Positions 32,670 through 44,995 of a DNA stretch of 64,000 nucleotides are shown here, in pieces. Each line of letters opens with the position of its first letter. The first letter of the stretch is position 1. The notes under the pieces are model-generated. The model searched no databases, was not told the DNA's origin, and saw only the letters and a list, made by a program, of their open reading frames with translations. The stretch lies in contig BSBM01001138.1 of NCBI GenBank assembly GCA_027924585.1, positions 15,550,501-15,614,500 on the forward strand. Reading direction: 5' to 3'. The DNA is from Larix kaempferi (Eukaryota; Streptophyta; Pinopsida; Pinales; Pinaceae). The translations under genes and the position numbers were made by a program.

Positions 32670-33220
32670 TGTTGGTTGTGGAGCCAGATCTTCTAGTCTC
32701 ATAGATGATATTGTATCAGCCGTGTTTGTACCATCCCCCCTGGCTGGGGGGGTCCCGAGGCCAGTGGTCCCCCGGTGGGGGTTCGAGGGTAGCGCCCCCT
32801 GAGAAATGGGGGTTCACGGGAAACGCCCCTGAAGAAAATTTTTGGGGTTGTTTTCGCCAGCTGTTTTGCGGGCCATGGTTTTGGGTATCCCGTGGTATTT
32901 TTCCATTGTATTTCCCTTATAAAATAAAGACATTGTAATACGGCTAGGTATGATGATGTATTAGGTTTTATGCATTGTAAAGATCTTTGAGATCATGAGA
33001 GAGACTGTGAAACAAGGAAGAGGAAGTGCAGCGTTGTGCTGCAGGTTGTATCCCTTCACCTTGCTGGACGGTAATAATAATAAGGACTGGAAAATCAGTG
33101 TGGACGGTAGCCCAAGTTGGGTGAACCACGATATATCTGTGTCTCTCTTGAAATGTGTATGTGTGATTATATTTGCATTTCTGTTTATTGTTATTGCTCT
33201 GTGATCCTGTTTTTCTAACA
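32670..33220 (+). repeat. 5' LTR of element C
   Basis: TGTTGGTT to CTAACA. Rich in runs of G or C between 32730 and 32840. TATA box TATAAAATA at 32918-32926. It lacks about 80 bp present in the 3' LTR at about 37330-37420. Confidence 0.9.
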
Positions 33221-33222
33221 AT

Positions 33223-33235
33223 TGGTATCAGAGCC
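33223..33235 (+). other. Primer-binding site of C (tRNA-iMet type)
   Basis: TGGTATCAGAGCC, two bases after the 5' LTR end. Confidence 0.9.
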
Positions 33236-33295
33236 AAAGGTCTATTTGGCAGTTAAACCTGCAGGAAGCTAGGGTTTCTGGTTCAAGTGGGAGCA

Positions 33296-36200
33296 ATGGC
33301 AGAAGAAGGAAAGTTTAAGGTCGAGAAGTTTAACGGCCAAAACTTCGGGTTATTGAAGATGCAAATGGAGGACTATCTGTACCAGAAGGATCTATTCCTA
33401 CTGTTGGGAGGAAAAGCAAAGCAGCCGACGGCTATGAAGGATGAAGAATGGGGAGGTTCTTGACAGAAAGGGCTCTGGGAACAATACGGTTGAGCCTATC
33501 TTCGTCGGTGGCTTTCAATATCTCAAAAGAAACAACAACAGAGGGTTTGATGAAAGCATTGGGTAAGCTGTTGAAAAACCCTCGGCCTCCAACAAGGTAT
33601 TTCTAATGAAGCGTTTATTTAATATGAAGATGTCTGAAGGTGGATCTGTTACTAATCATTTAAATGAGTTTAATACGGTTACCAAATCAGCTAAGTTCTG
33701 TAAGTGTGAACTTTGATGATGAGGTTAGGGATCTTCTAATCTTGTGTTCATTGCAGAAAGCTGGAATAGCTTGGTCATGGCTGTAAGTAACTCTGTCTCT
33801 GGTTCAAAACACCTTGAAATTTGATGATGTTATTGGTGTTATTCTTAGCAAGGAAATGCGAAGAAAAATCATAGGTGAGACATCAGGTAATGCGTTGACC
33901 ATGGAGAGCAGGGGAAGACGAAAGGAGAGAAGAAAGAGCCAAGGTAATTGTGGAAAGTCTAAAACGGGCAGATCCAAGTCCAGACTGGGAAAGATAGAGT
34001 GCTGGAACTGTGGAAAGAAAGGACATCTGAAGAAAGACTGCAAATCTCTAAAGAAGAAAGGAGATGCACAGAAGGAAACTACCCAGGAAGCAAATGTAGC
34101 AGGTGATGTGTTACAAAGATGCTTTGATTCTTGCATTAGATAATACTAGTGATTATTGGGTAGTAGATTCAGGAGCTTCATGTCATGCTACACCCCATAG
34201 GAAATACTTTCATGAGTATGTTCCTGGCGACTTTGGACATGTCTTATTGGGTGATGATGAGCCATGTAAAATTGGTTGGAATGGGTAAGGTATGGATAAA
34301 AAGTTAAGAATGGAACTGATTGGTTGTTGAAAGAAGTTAGGCATATTCCTGCTATGAAAAGAATCTGATCTCAACAGGGCAGTTGGGAGATGGCGGCTGT
34401 CTATCTATGTTCGGAGAAAATTGGTTGAAGATCACTAAAGGATCAATGGTGATAGAAAAAGGAGACAGAGTAGGTACGTTGTATTTATGTCCTCATAATA
34501 CTGACCATTCTATCTCTTTAGCTTCCACAGGAACAGATACAACATTGTAGCATCATAGGCTTGGCCACATGAGTGAGAAGGGGATGCAGATTCTCCACTC
34601 AAGGAAGTTGCTGCCCGGATTTTGAAGCAGGTAAGTTGGAATTCTGTGAAAACTGTGTTTATGGAAAACAAAAGAGAGTCGGATTCTCAAGGTTGGGAAA
34701 TAGAAGAAGAATGAAAAATTAGAGCTTGTGCATACAGATGTATGGGGACCGGCTCAGGTACAATCTCTTGGTGGCTCTCATTATTATGTTACATTTATTG
34801 ATGATGCAACTAGAAAAACTTGGGTTTATTGCATTAGACAGAAATCTGATGTGTTTGCTACTTTTAAGAAGTGGAAAGCTTTGGTTGAGAATGAGACAGG
34901 AAAAAGATTGAAGTGTCTCAGATCTAATAATGGAGGTGAATACTGCGGCAAGGAGTTTGATAGTTACTGTTCATACCATGGGATTCGTAGAGAGAAGACA
35001 GTCCCAGGAACACTACAGGAAAATGGTGTGTGTCAGAAAGGATGAACAGAACGATCATGGAGCGTGCAAGGTGTATGAGACTGCATGCAGGGTTTGCCCT
35101 TACAGTTTTGGGCGGATGCTGTAAATACTGTTGTTTATTTAATAAACAGAGGACCTTCAAGTGCTTTGGGATGGTGGTATTCCAGAGGAAGCATGGATAG
35201 ATAAAAAGGTAAACTACTCATTTCTGAGAATGTTTGGTTGTGAAGCATTTGTCCATATTGATAAAGAAAATAGAACAAAGCTTGAAGCTAAATCCAAGAA
35301 ATGTACCTTTATTGGATATGGGGTTGATGAATTTGGTTATCGTTTATGGGATTACGAAAATAAAAAAATCATCAGAGTAGAGATGTGATATTCAATGAAA
35401 AGGTCATGTATATAGATCAGTTGCAGGGGAAAGAAACAGGAAAAGGAAAACACAGAGTACATAGTGCTTGATGAAATTAAAGAAAATGAAGTTCCGAAGG
35501 TGCTAGAAAATCAAGAGCAGCAGCAAGTACCTGAAACCTCCTACAACTGTAAGAAGATCTACCAGGTTAAGTAGACTCCCTAAATGATACTCTCCTTCAA
35601 TGTATTATTTATTGATGACTGATTCTGGTGAACCAGAATGTTATGAAGAAGCAATGCAGGTGGAAACTAGAAAGAAGTGGGAGCAAGGCATGAATGAGGA
35701 GATGGACTCATTGGTAGGAAACCAGACTTGGGATTTGGTTCAGTTGCCTGCTGGTAAAAGAGCATTGCAAAAACAAATGGATTTACAGGTTGAAGGAAGA
35801 AGAAGGAGGTAAGAAGCGGTACAAGGCTTAGACTTGTTGTAAAGGGGTTTGCACAGAAGAAAGGTATAGATTTTGATGAAATATTTTCTCCTGTTGCTAA
35901 GATGACTTCAATTAGGACTATCTTAAGTCTAGTGGCGGTAGAATATTTGCATCTTGAACAGTTAGATGTAAAAACAGCCTTCCTCCATGGGGATTTGGAG
36001 GAAGAAATATATATGCAGCAGCCACAAGGGTATGAGGTCAAAGGTAAGGACGATCTGGTATGCAGGTTGAAAAAGAGCCTGTATGGCTTGAAGCAAGCTC
36101 CAAGGCAGTGATATCTAAAGTTTGACAGGTTTATGACAGAACAAGGTTATAGTAGATGTCATTCTAACCACTGTGTTTATTTCAAGAAGCTAGACAATGG

Positions 36201-37186
36201 AAGATATATTATCTTGTTATTGTATGTGGATGACATGCTTGTTGCAGGGTCTGACATGCGGGGATATAAATGTACTCAAAAGGAAGCTAGCTAATTCATT
36301 TGCGATGAAGGATTTGGGCTGCGCAAAGCAAATCCTTGGTATGAGAATAACGAGAGACAGGAAAAATCGCAAATTGACATTGTCTCAAAGTGAGTACATA
36401 CAAAAGGTGTTGGAGAGGTTCAGAATGCAGAATGCAAAAACCTGTAAGTACACCTTTGGCTAACCATTTCAGTCTAAGTAAGGAAATGTGTCCCAAGACA
36501 CAAGAAGAAACAGATTACATGTCCAAGGTCCCTATCAATCAGTAGTTGGCAACTTGATGTATGCCATGGTGTGCACAAGACCAGATATTGCACATTCAAT
36601 GGGAGTTGTGAGCAGATATATGAATAATCCAGGTAAAGAACATTGGAAGGCAGTACAGTGGATTCTCAGGTATTTGAGAGGTACTACCACTGAGGCATTA
36701 TGTTTTGGAGGTTCAGACACTGTTCTATAGGGATATGTTGATGCAGATATGGCAGGTGACAAGGATAGCAGGAGGAGTATCACAAGGTATGTGTTTACTG
36801 TAGGTGGAACAGCAGTAAGATGGATTTCGAAACTATAGAAGGTTGTTGCACTTTGAACAACAGAAGCAGAGTATGTTGCCATTACAGAGGCTAGTAAAGA
36901 GATGATTTGGTTGCGGAGGTTTATGGAGGAAGTGGGTCAGAAGCAGAAGGATAGTAGATTGTATAGTGACAGCCAGAGTGCCATTCACCTTGCAAAGAAC
37001 TCAGCATTCCATTCCAGGACTAAACATATACAGCTCAAGTACCATTTCATACGCTCTGTTTTGGAAGATGAACCGTTGAAGCTGGAAAAGATACATACTA
37101 GCCAGAATCCTGCAGACATGTTCACAAAGGTAGTGACCAGAGAGAAACTGAGTTCGTGCTCGGTTTCAGTTGGCCTTCTAGCATGA
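33296..37186 (+). pseudogene. Broken copia Gag-Pol of element C
   Basis: It starts MAEEGKFKVEKFNGQNFGLL, a typical copia Gag. Recognisable pieces follow in order: CCHC knuckle CWNCGKKGHLKKDC near 34000; protease VVDSGASCHATPH near 34160; integrase TDVWGPAQ, DDATRKTWVY and LRSNNGGEY (the second catalytic Asp is Asn here) at 34730-34950; [17 protein letters not shown] near 35970, LYGLKQAP near 36080 and LLYVDDMLVAG near 36215; RNase H SDSQSAIHLAKNSAFH near 36970, ending NPADMFTKVV. Many stops and frame changes break it, for example in Gag near 33460 and before 35160. Confidence 0.9.
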
Positions 37187-37271
37187 AGGTGAAGAGGAGA
37201 AATTTTCCAAGTCCAAGTCCAGCAAGTGCAGCAGCGGTGGAGTTGCTGTGATCAGTCTCCAAGTGGGAGAT

Positions 37272-37905
37272 TGTTGGTTTTGGAGCCAAATCTTCTAGTC
37301 TCATATATGATATTGTATCAGCCATGTTTGTACCCCAGTTTTATATGATATGTAGGTGGACTGTACACTCACCCCAATGGGGGGGCATCGCCCCCCCACG
37401 GGGTTCCATGGGGGACCATCCCCCCTGGCTAAAGGGTCCGGGGGCCAGCGATCCCCCGGCGGGGGTTCGAGGGAAGTGTCCCCGAGAAATGGGGGTTCGG
37501 GGGCAATGCCCCCGAAGAAAATTTTCGAGGCTGTTTTCGCCAGCTATTTTGCGGGCCCATGGTTTTGGGTATCCCGTGGTATTTTCCCATTGTATTTCCC
37601 TTATAAAATAAAGACATTGTAATACGGCTAGGTATGATGATGTATTAGGTTTTATGCATTGTAAAGATCTTTGAGATCAGGAGAGAGACTGTGAAACAGA
37701 GAAGAGGAAGTGCAGCGGTTGTGCTGCAGGTTGTATCCCTTCACCTTGCTGGACGGTAATAATAATAAGGACTGGCAAATTCAGTGTGGACGTAGCCCAA
37801 GTTGGGTGAACCACGATATATCTGTGTCTCTCTTGAAATGTGTATGTGTGATTATATTTGCATTTCTGTTTATTGTTATTGCTCTGCGATCCTGTTTTTC
37901 TAACA
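37272..37905 (+). repeat. 3' LTR of element C
   Basis: Preceded by polypurine AGTGGGAGAT. It contains a dense set of G4-7 and C4-7 runs between 37375 and 37515. TATA-like TATAAAATA at about 37602. It ends CTAACA at 37905. Confidence 0.9.
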
Positions 37906-37910
37906 ACAAA

Positions 37911-39240
37911 TTGTTGTTGCGATGTCGGTAGCTCCAACAAGGGGGAAACTAGGCTAACCCACTATAAGGGGTAATCATCCAAATGTTAATGTATTCATGT
38001 GTGATCATGAGGTGAACATTCAAAGAAGATCTCATTTGACGTATAATGTCCCTACTAGTACTTTAGATACAGTGGCATCACAACCAAGTGGTTCTCTCAC
38101 CATTGAGGAACCAACAACTGATATAGTACCTCACCCTCCAAAATGGGTTCTATGTAGAAAAACACATAATCATAACGTGAGAGTTGCTCAAATCTCTAGA
38201 GGTATTTCCATGTGCCTTGTCTGCTCTAGAGGTATTGCAATTTTGTCCCACGCAAAGAAAGTCACTATTGTTTGCAATCGTCACTATTGATCCATCCGAT
38301 AGTACTTTGATCACATTTGAATTAGAGTAATCAACATGTAGGCTCCCTTCACAAATTGATTTTCATATTAAAGTATCATCTCATGGTAAGATCATTTTGC
38401 AAACCATAGTTTATGAAGTGGCATCAACTTGTGTCATGACATTAAAATGTTGGAAAGCATTAGGATCACCCACCTTAGTTCCATCCCATATTATGCTAAA
38501 TCCATTCATTCACTCCTCTTGGACTCATAGCAGCCTTCCCAATTGAATTGGGAGGTAAAACAGTCAAAGTTGATGCTGAGGTAGTAGATGCACCCATAGA
38601 CTACAATTTTCTATTCGGACGTATTTGGATACATGCTATGAAGGCTATAGTATCTTTAGTGTTATGAGTGATTCAGTTCCCTCATCCAGTAAATATCATG
38701 ACGATTGAGCAATTATATTACTGCATGCCTGAAACTATTGTCCAATCAAATGTACCTTTTGTTGGGAATTCGCTAAAGGTTGTTCAAGACATTGGGGTAG
38801 GATTGTTCAAAGATGCTTCCCTCATGGGAATTTTTTTTCTCCCACAACATATAACCATCCCACAATCTATTCAAGTATTTACCATAACATCGGAGGCTTA
38901 TTTCCCACATCAATTTTTCCAAAACCCATTCCAACAGGTGAATCACCTTTATCACCAGCAACCTTGACGGAATTCTTAATTGTGGAAAAAGATAATGAAG
39001 TAATTCCCAATTCTATAGAATATGCTACCTTGGAGAATAGCTTACCCTTATCTACTATAGAAGTTTCATACCAAGCTATTCAAATGGCTTTGACAGATTC
39101 AGATCAAAGTCTTCCCTCGAAGGAGGAATATGATTTAGTTAATATTCCCATTGGGGCTATGAGATCTCCCATCTCACACGACTTCTTGGATGACATTTTA
39201 TATTTATATGACTCTATCCATGAAGTTATGAACATTTGGT
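37911..39240 (+). pseudogene. Gypsy H gag end and protease region
   Basis: After the copia C insertion the reading resumes. 37997-38190 gives NVPTSTLDTVASQPSG and PPKWVLCRKTHNHNVRVAQ. From about 38350 it reads QIDFHIKVSSHGKIILQTIV and VASTCVMTLKCWKALGSP, then a retropepsin-like YNFLFGRIWIHAMKAIVSLV and VIQFPHPVNIMTIEQLYYC to 38750, then VPFVGNSLKVVQDIGVGLFKD. Stops at about 38288, 38545 and 38666 show decay. RT, integrase and RNase H that should follow are not recognisable. Confidence 0.65.
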
Positions 39241-42200
39241 AACAGCCACCTAAGGACATCCTTTTTAGGGTCACTAAGAGAATTTTGGGTTTAATTATAC
39301 CTAAGTATAGGAGCATGCTTTGCATGTTCCTCAATCTTATCAAGCATATTTGAAAGCTTTCATGTAGGTTTAGGTTATCCCTTTGTTATGATGCATTTGA
39401 ACCTTTTGTAATTCAAATTTTCCCTAGGGTCAAACATGTTGGAAATTGATGCATCAGCCCATCATATCTCCATTTTTTACCATTATGACAGAAGATCCTA
39501 ACGAACATGGGACACTATAGTCAACACCCCATTTCCATTTTGGTTCCCATTTTGAGTTCTTCTCATAGGCCTGGGAGCCCTACTATGCGATGTCACAAAA
39601 ATTCTATTATTAACCATTGAAGAGAAATAATTAATTTTGGCCTATAGTCTTTTTATACAAATTAAATTTAATCATGAAAGGATGATGTAGGCCCACAGAT
39701 TTGAATATTTAATTATCAAATATTTGTTTAATGAGTTATAAATGGTCTAGGTGGATCAAGAGGGCACATAATAAGATGGATAATACCATATGAGTTGTCT
39801 CCCTCAAGAAATATGGGGAAAAGCAGGAAAAAATCAAGAAGGCAGAATGTTTCTAGATTTTTGCTAATAAGGCTCAAGAAGGAATAGTAACAGCAAGAAA
39901 GCAACAAGGAATCTCATTAAAAGCTACAGGATCCAAAATTAGCTAAGGAGGGTGCACTTGATGAGAGATAATGGGTCCACATGTGCCAACAACTCACTAA
40001 AGTTTCCTCTCAACATATGTGACTCGAATTCCAAGAAAGTAGGCTCTAAAAGGAAGGAAAAAGTCAACATAAGTTAATAAAAAAAGCATGATAACTCCAT
40101 TTCATGATATTTTGGCCATTTTTTTATTGACTTGAAGAGATTTTCACTTTTCATAGCTTGGGTGATGTGCCCCCTTGCTAGAATTGGGATATGTGCACCT
40201 TGGCAACCAATGATCTAGTTGAGATATTGTGAGATCCTTCAGCTGTAGATTGAGGGAGAGAACACACAGTTCTTTCCATGGAGATTCAATAAATACTTTA
40301 AATTATTTTGCAATTCTGATTAGGGTTTTTCAAAGTGTTTAAATCGAGTTTGAGTAGAAGCAAAGATATTTGAGGTGTGTTTGCGGTGCTAGTTAAGTTT
40401 GGTGTGTGGTGGGATAAGGAGAGTGCACCTGTGGTTCATGGTAGCTAATGTTGGTTGTCCTAATGATAATATTTTCTCAATATAAAGTGGAGGGCACACT
40501 CTGGGTGGCTAATCTCAAGTTTTGATTGATTTACAGCCTGGGAGTCCAAGTATTGTGGAGAAGAAATCATTTCTTGAAGCATTTTATCTATCATCCCTTA
40601 TATGTAAATCTTCTAAGTTAGGTGGTCATTGTTATATCAGAATTCCTTTTGATTTGAAGTTGCTTGAGAAGCCATGAATGTTCATCAAATGTCCTTCATT
40701 TAATAATAAAACCTCAGTGTGATTTTCCAGTAGTTTCATGTCTAATTATTATTGTTAAATCTCCTTGTAGAAATTTGCAAATACAATCTTGTTTTCTGTG
40801 TTATGACTCAGCTTTAGATGTTTCTAGAATTTAGTATGTGGGTAATTTGTCTCAATCAAGGTGTGTTAGGGTCAATACCAAGTTTCATTGAGGAAATTCG
40901 AAACTATTTTGTGTTTTTTAGGAAGCATGGAAAGAAAACAGTGTTGGGAGTCCAATTTTGAAGTTGAGCACCTAGTTATTGAGTCTAGTTCCGAGATTTC
41001 CACTGTTATGAATATACTGAGCTGCATAATTTTTCAGATTTGAAATATCAATCCATACCGCTGGTTAGATGATTCTAGTATTGCACCAAAAGCAGCGAAG
41101 GTTCCACATAATTCCTGGGGACATTGCCTTTGGTCACTTTGGCCTTTCCCAAGTGTGATGTACTCTCGAATGTGTAAACTATCAAACCAAATCATTAAGT
41201 CGATTATGTAAACTTTTTTTTATGTGGATTCAGTTGTCTAGAGTCTGTAGATGCCTCTTAATCCTTGCTTGGGAAATTATTGAAGGTATAACGATGTTTG
41301 GGACAAAATTTAAACTTCTAGTCTGAAACTGGTCAATTCTGAGTTAGTGTGCCTAACTCTGGTTTGGGTACATTACATACTAGTACCATCGTGACTTGGA
41401 GTTTGAGACACCATATTTCTCTCTCATACATTTCTAACCATTTCCTGGTGGGATCCTTATTTTATGTCACCTTATATAATCATTTGTTAAAATATCCGCT
41501 TGAGCATCGGTGCCTACTGCTTCGTTGCTTATTGCTTATGTTGCATATTTTACTTTGTAGTAACTCTTTGCTACATGACACCTATAAACCATTGCTTTTG
41601 TATAATTGACCCATACTCATGGAGGAAACACCCATAAGAGTGTACATAACTAGCTCATTTCTTGTTTTACCTCAACCTAACCCATGGCATTGTAATTTAG
41701 GCGCATGCCCTTAAGGCACTCGTTTCCTCCAATGTACTATAGCATTCTTTATTCCTTTTTAAGCTTATAAATGAAAAAGGTATTAAAAATTAAAAAATCC
41801 AAAAATCCAAAAAGGGGATCATTGAATCAATTCATATCCCATCTTGGAAACAGTGGCAACAATTAGTCCTTGTCGCTCATGAACATTGCATATATGTTGC
41901 ATCAGTTATCGGTACACCATTTACAATTGCCTTAGGAAACTGTACCAATAATTTGAACAAAACTCCACCGATGGATTATCCTTCCCATCACATGTGGAGC
42001 TTTCGTTAATGCATCTAGAATTGGTGGATTTCATAAAGGTTGGTTACTTGAGTCTTATGTTTCAAAGTGTCATTATGTGTCATGTCATGTGTTCAAGGGA
42101 AGTCAAAACAATGTCTCCCATTCCTCAAATATTCTTGACAAATCATGTCGGCCTTCCTTGTGTCAGTATATAGTGTTGGATTTTGAAACTCTACTAAATT

Positions 42201-42982
42201 ATATCAAACTATGGATCTTTTTTGTGTCAGTCGATGTGGGATGCATCAATTCCCTCCCTCCGATGGATCTCTTCCTATCGATGCCAAATCATCATATAGG
42301 AAGTGGAGCTAGGAACTGTGGAGTACCTTGGATCTTGCAATCATTAGTGGCATATTTCCTCGCAAATGACTGTGGGTATACATCAATGAACCCTGATTAT
42401 TTGATTCTACAAGTGTTCAACTTCAAAACATTTATTCACACTTGCTAGATTGTACTCAGTACCTTGGATTCCATCATCATTATCAGTGGGCCTCCTCCCA
42501 TATGTTAATGGTATACATCAATGACCAGTAAACATATAGTGTTTTATTATGCTCAACATCGATAAGACTCATGAAAACTTGTACTATCGTTAGTATGGAT
42601 TGAAGACCTATGGAAAAACAATTTTATCACTCATTGATGCACTACCAGAGTTGCACAAGATTAGACTGCCATGTTAAATTACCATGAATACTTGGATATC
42701 TTGAACTTGTCATAGTGCATTGTATATTTTTTTAGGTACTTTTGACATGGATCCATTGTGTATTATTTGTGGCCATGCTTGCTTATTATTGAGCAAGGGT
42801 ACACCTGCCTCAGGAAGATATTATATATTTGGTGCATTGCCTTTTTTTGCTTGAAGGTGCTTTTCAACTCCTACATAATTGATTCTCCTCCTTTTCCTTC
42901 CAGCCTTGATCACTAAAGAGTATAAAAATGAATGTCTTCTGGCCCTCAACATTGCTTCAAACCTAACACATTAGGGGGCATC
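39241..42982 (+). other. 3' half of gypsy H, noncoding, ending in a polypurine tract
   Basis: Short ORFs only; no RT or integrase motif found in any frame by eye. TTAGGGGGCATC at 42971-42982 serves as the polypurine tract before the 3' LTR. The loss of pol may be deletion or deep decay. Confidence 0.5.
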
Positions 42983-43769
42983 TGTTAACACAATATTTAA
43001 CACCCTTAAATGTGTGAGTTGAAATACGTCATTTTAGTGCAAAAAGATCAAAATATCATGAAAGTTCTTAAAATTATGAAAAATCAAAGTGTGAAGGAAA
43101 TGAATGAAAATAATGAATTGGGATTCTATCCCAAATTGTATGTTTACTCCTAAACACCCAAATCCAAAATCTATTTAAGAGCTACTTGAGGGAAAATTTC
43201 GGGAGGCATGATTGAAGAGAAAAGTTAATATAGTGGATTGGTGAGAGACTCTTTTGCTTCACTTTTGGTGATCAAAGTCGTGGGAAGTAGAGGAGGGAAC
43301 CTAGAGAAAAGGAGGAGTAATAATCTCATGATGAGGTTGTAATATTCCACTCTTCTTTGAATGAATATAAAATTATTCAATTGTCCCCCAAATGCTTGTG
43401 TTTAGCAATTTGTAGGATGTTAGATATACTTTGGTTTGAATATCATGTCGAATGTTGTTAGTAGAATAGAGAAAACATATTGTGTTTGAGTTTTGTAGGT
43501 ACCAAGGAGAGCATCAAGAGTAGCCAACATTGAAGAGCAGCAAGAAAGCAAAGGCTTCTCCAAAAATTTCCCCCAAACGGCACGCTACAAGAGGTATTTT
43601 TCTCTCTTCTCTCCCTATCTCCAAAACCTTGAAGAAATTATGGATCTAGCTATGGATGATTTTCAATTAATCTTTTTATATTGTTGATAATGGAATTCAC
43701 CAACCCATTAGTAAAGGAAAGAGATGTCATCCTAGCTATCTAGCTCTGTTGTTGATTCTCCACCTATAA
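42983..43769 (+). repeat. 3' LTR of gypsy H
   Basis: About 787 bp, starts TGTTAACACAATATT and ends CCACCTATAA where the 5' copy has CCACCTATCA. Aligned with 26992-27673 across its last 687 bp. Confidence 0.7.
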
Positions 43770-44649
43770 ACTAGCAGAGAGAAAGGTAAGAGCAGAAGTA
43801 AGGTTAGAAAATCCAAAAGGGTAGCACGAACTCGAAAAATAATAACCATATAATAGCATAGTGCTAATAAATTCAAACTTATTACGATTAGAGCGAACTT
43901 TGGTTCTATGACATAGAAGAGGGATTGGTAGGTATTTGTATAAGTAAAGGTTACCTTACCTATTTCCAAGCTCACAATAAGACTGACCAAAACAACAGTG
44001 ATTGAGAAAGTAAACAACTAATCGCATGAGGAGGAGGACAATATCTATGTTGTTGTGGGTGGTGGTTGGATGCATAGTTGCAAAATTTGTTTGCAAGTGC
44101 GAAGAGGACCATAGGAAGAGAAGAAAAAATGGACAACAAACAATATACCTCCAATTGGTGCCCCACATTGAGCATGTAATATGCAAAAACTGGTATTGGA
44201 TAAGTTTCAAAGCTCAATCATACTTGTTTAAGATCTTAACCCTCTCTTTCTGTCTCGATTAGTGATTATATCATGAGCAACTCCTAAATATGAATGCACA
44301 ATATAGTGAGGTTAATAAGAAGGTAGTTCAATATCCTTAAACATAGATCTCGATCCAAATGTGAGTGTGTACATACTATGCGCACACCAACAAGTAACAT
44401 AATTGGTTAACAATAATGTAATTTTTTCCTTGTTAAATCATTTAAATTACTTATTGGAATGCTAATGTTGAATATCATATCAATATCATAGCATGTCAAG
44501 TATCATCTTGTAAAACCAAGTATATTTCAACTAATCAATATATGTACAACTTTAAACTTTGAGATTCAATAAATTCTATCGACAACTACATTGGTCTAAA
44601 GCTTAATGCCAACGATGATCCAAATGGGTTTATAACACAATAACTTTTT
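43770..44649. other. Intergenic, nothing recognised
   Basis: AT-rich; minus-strand ORFs near 43736-44217 are hydrophobic low-complexity readings with no family match that I know. Confidence 0.4.
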
Positions 44650-44995
44650 CGTTAAATGATTAAACAAAAAATAACTCACTTTTATCGAACATCATCCACG
44701 ACCGAATATATTGTAGTGTCTTTGGGTTCCATTTTTGTATTATTTTTTGCTACACATTTTCCCAGTTGTATGCTACAATGGACCTTACAAACTAGAACCA
44801 ATGTCGGCCACACCATTGATCCAAGTTCAAGTGGCATCTCCTTGATGTAGTTCTCTTCTCTACCTTATCTAGGCATCCAGAACGACCAAGAAGGTCCACC
44901 CTGCAAGCATAGTGTTCCATTGTTGGCATGTTGCCATAATCTTGAGTCATATAGTGAAAGCACGTGGAAAGCACTCACGCCCTTTGTTCACTAAT
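44650..44995 (-). pseudogene. Fragment of a PPR gene
   Basis: The minus strand from about 44974 reads [20 protein letters not shown] then [16 protein letters not shown]. This matches the E/DYW-class pentatricopeptide repeat signature MEHYACMVDLLGRAG. After a frameshift near 44850, [19 protein letters not shown] and a degenerate EPKDT segment continue, corresponding to the HCNIELG and EPENTGYYV parts. Only about 110 codons remain, with no start, no upstream repeats and at least one frameshift. PPR proteins act in organelle RNA processing; this piece cannot. It could be a transposon-borne capture or an old gene ruin. Confidence 0.75.

Larger units (their letters stand above)
32670..37905 (+). 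mobile_element. Ty1/copia LTR retrotransposon C, decayed
   Basis: LTRs 32670-33220 (551 bp) and 37272-37905 (634 bp), primer-binding site, polypurine tract and target duplication ACAAA at 32665-32669 and 37906-37910. It sits in the gag of gypsy H, so it is younger than H. The length difference is mostly one deletion of about 80 bp in the 5' LTR. The coding region has many stops and frameshifts. It belongs to a different copia family from A, B and D. Confidence 0.95.
26992..43769 (+). mobile_element. Large Ty3/gypsy element H, 5' LTR truncated, with copia C inside
   Basis: Two long similar sequences, 26992-27673 and 42983-43769, flank 15 kb. The left one is followed by a primer-binding-site-like TGGCGACCACCATACTGGG, the right one is preceded by TTAGGGGGCATC. 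The inside holds a decayed gag (30900-32669) and a protease region (37911-39240), and no recognisable RT or integrase. Without copia C the body is about 11.5 kb. Gag phrases such as IPKFDG, DDPSNHVMTFH and TLTGSAIKWYIELP are those of a common plant gypsy group. The LTRs are clearly diverged, so it is old. Confidence 0.75.
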
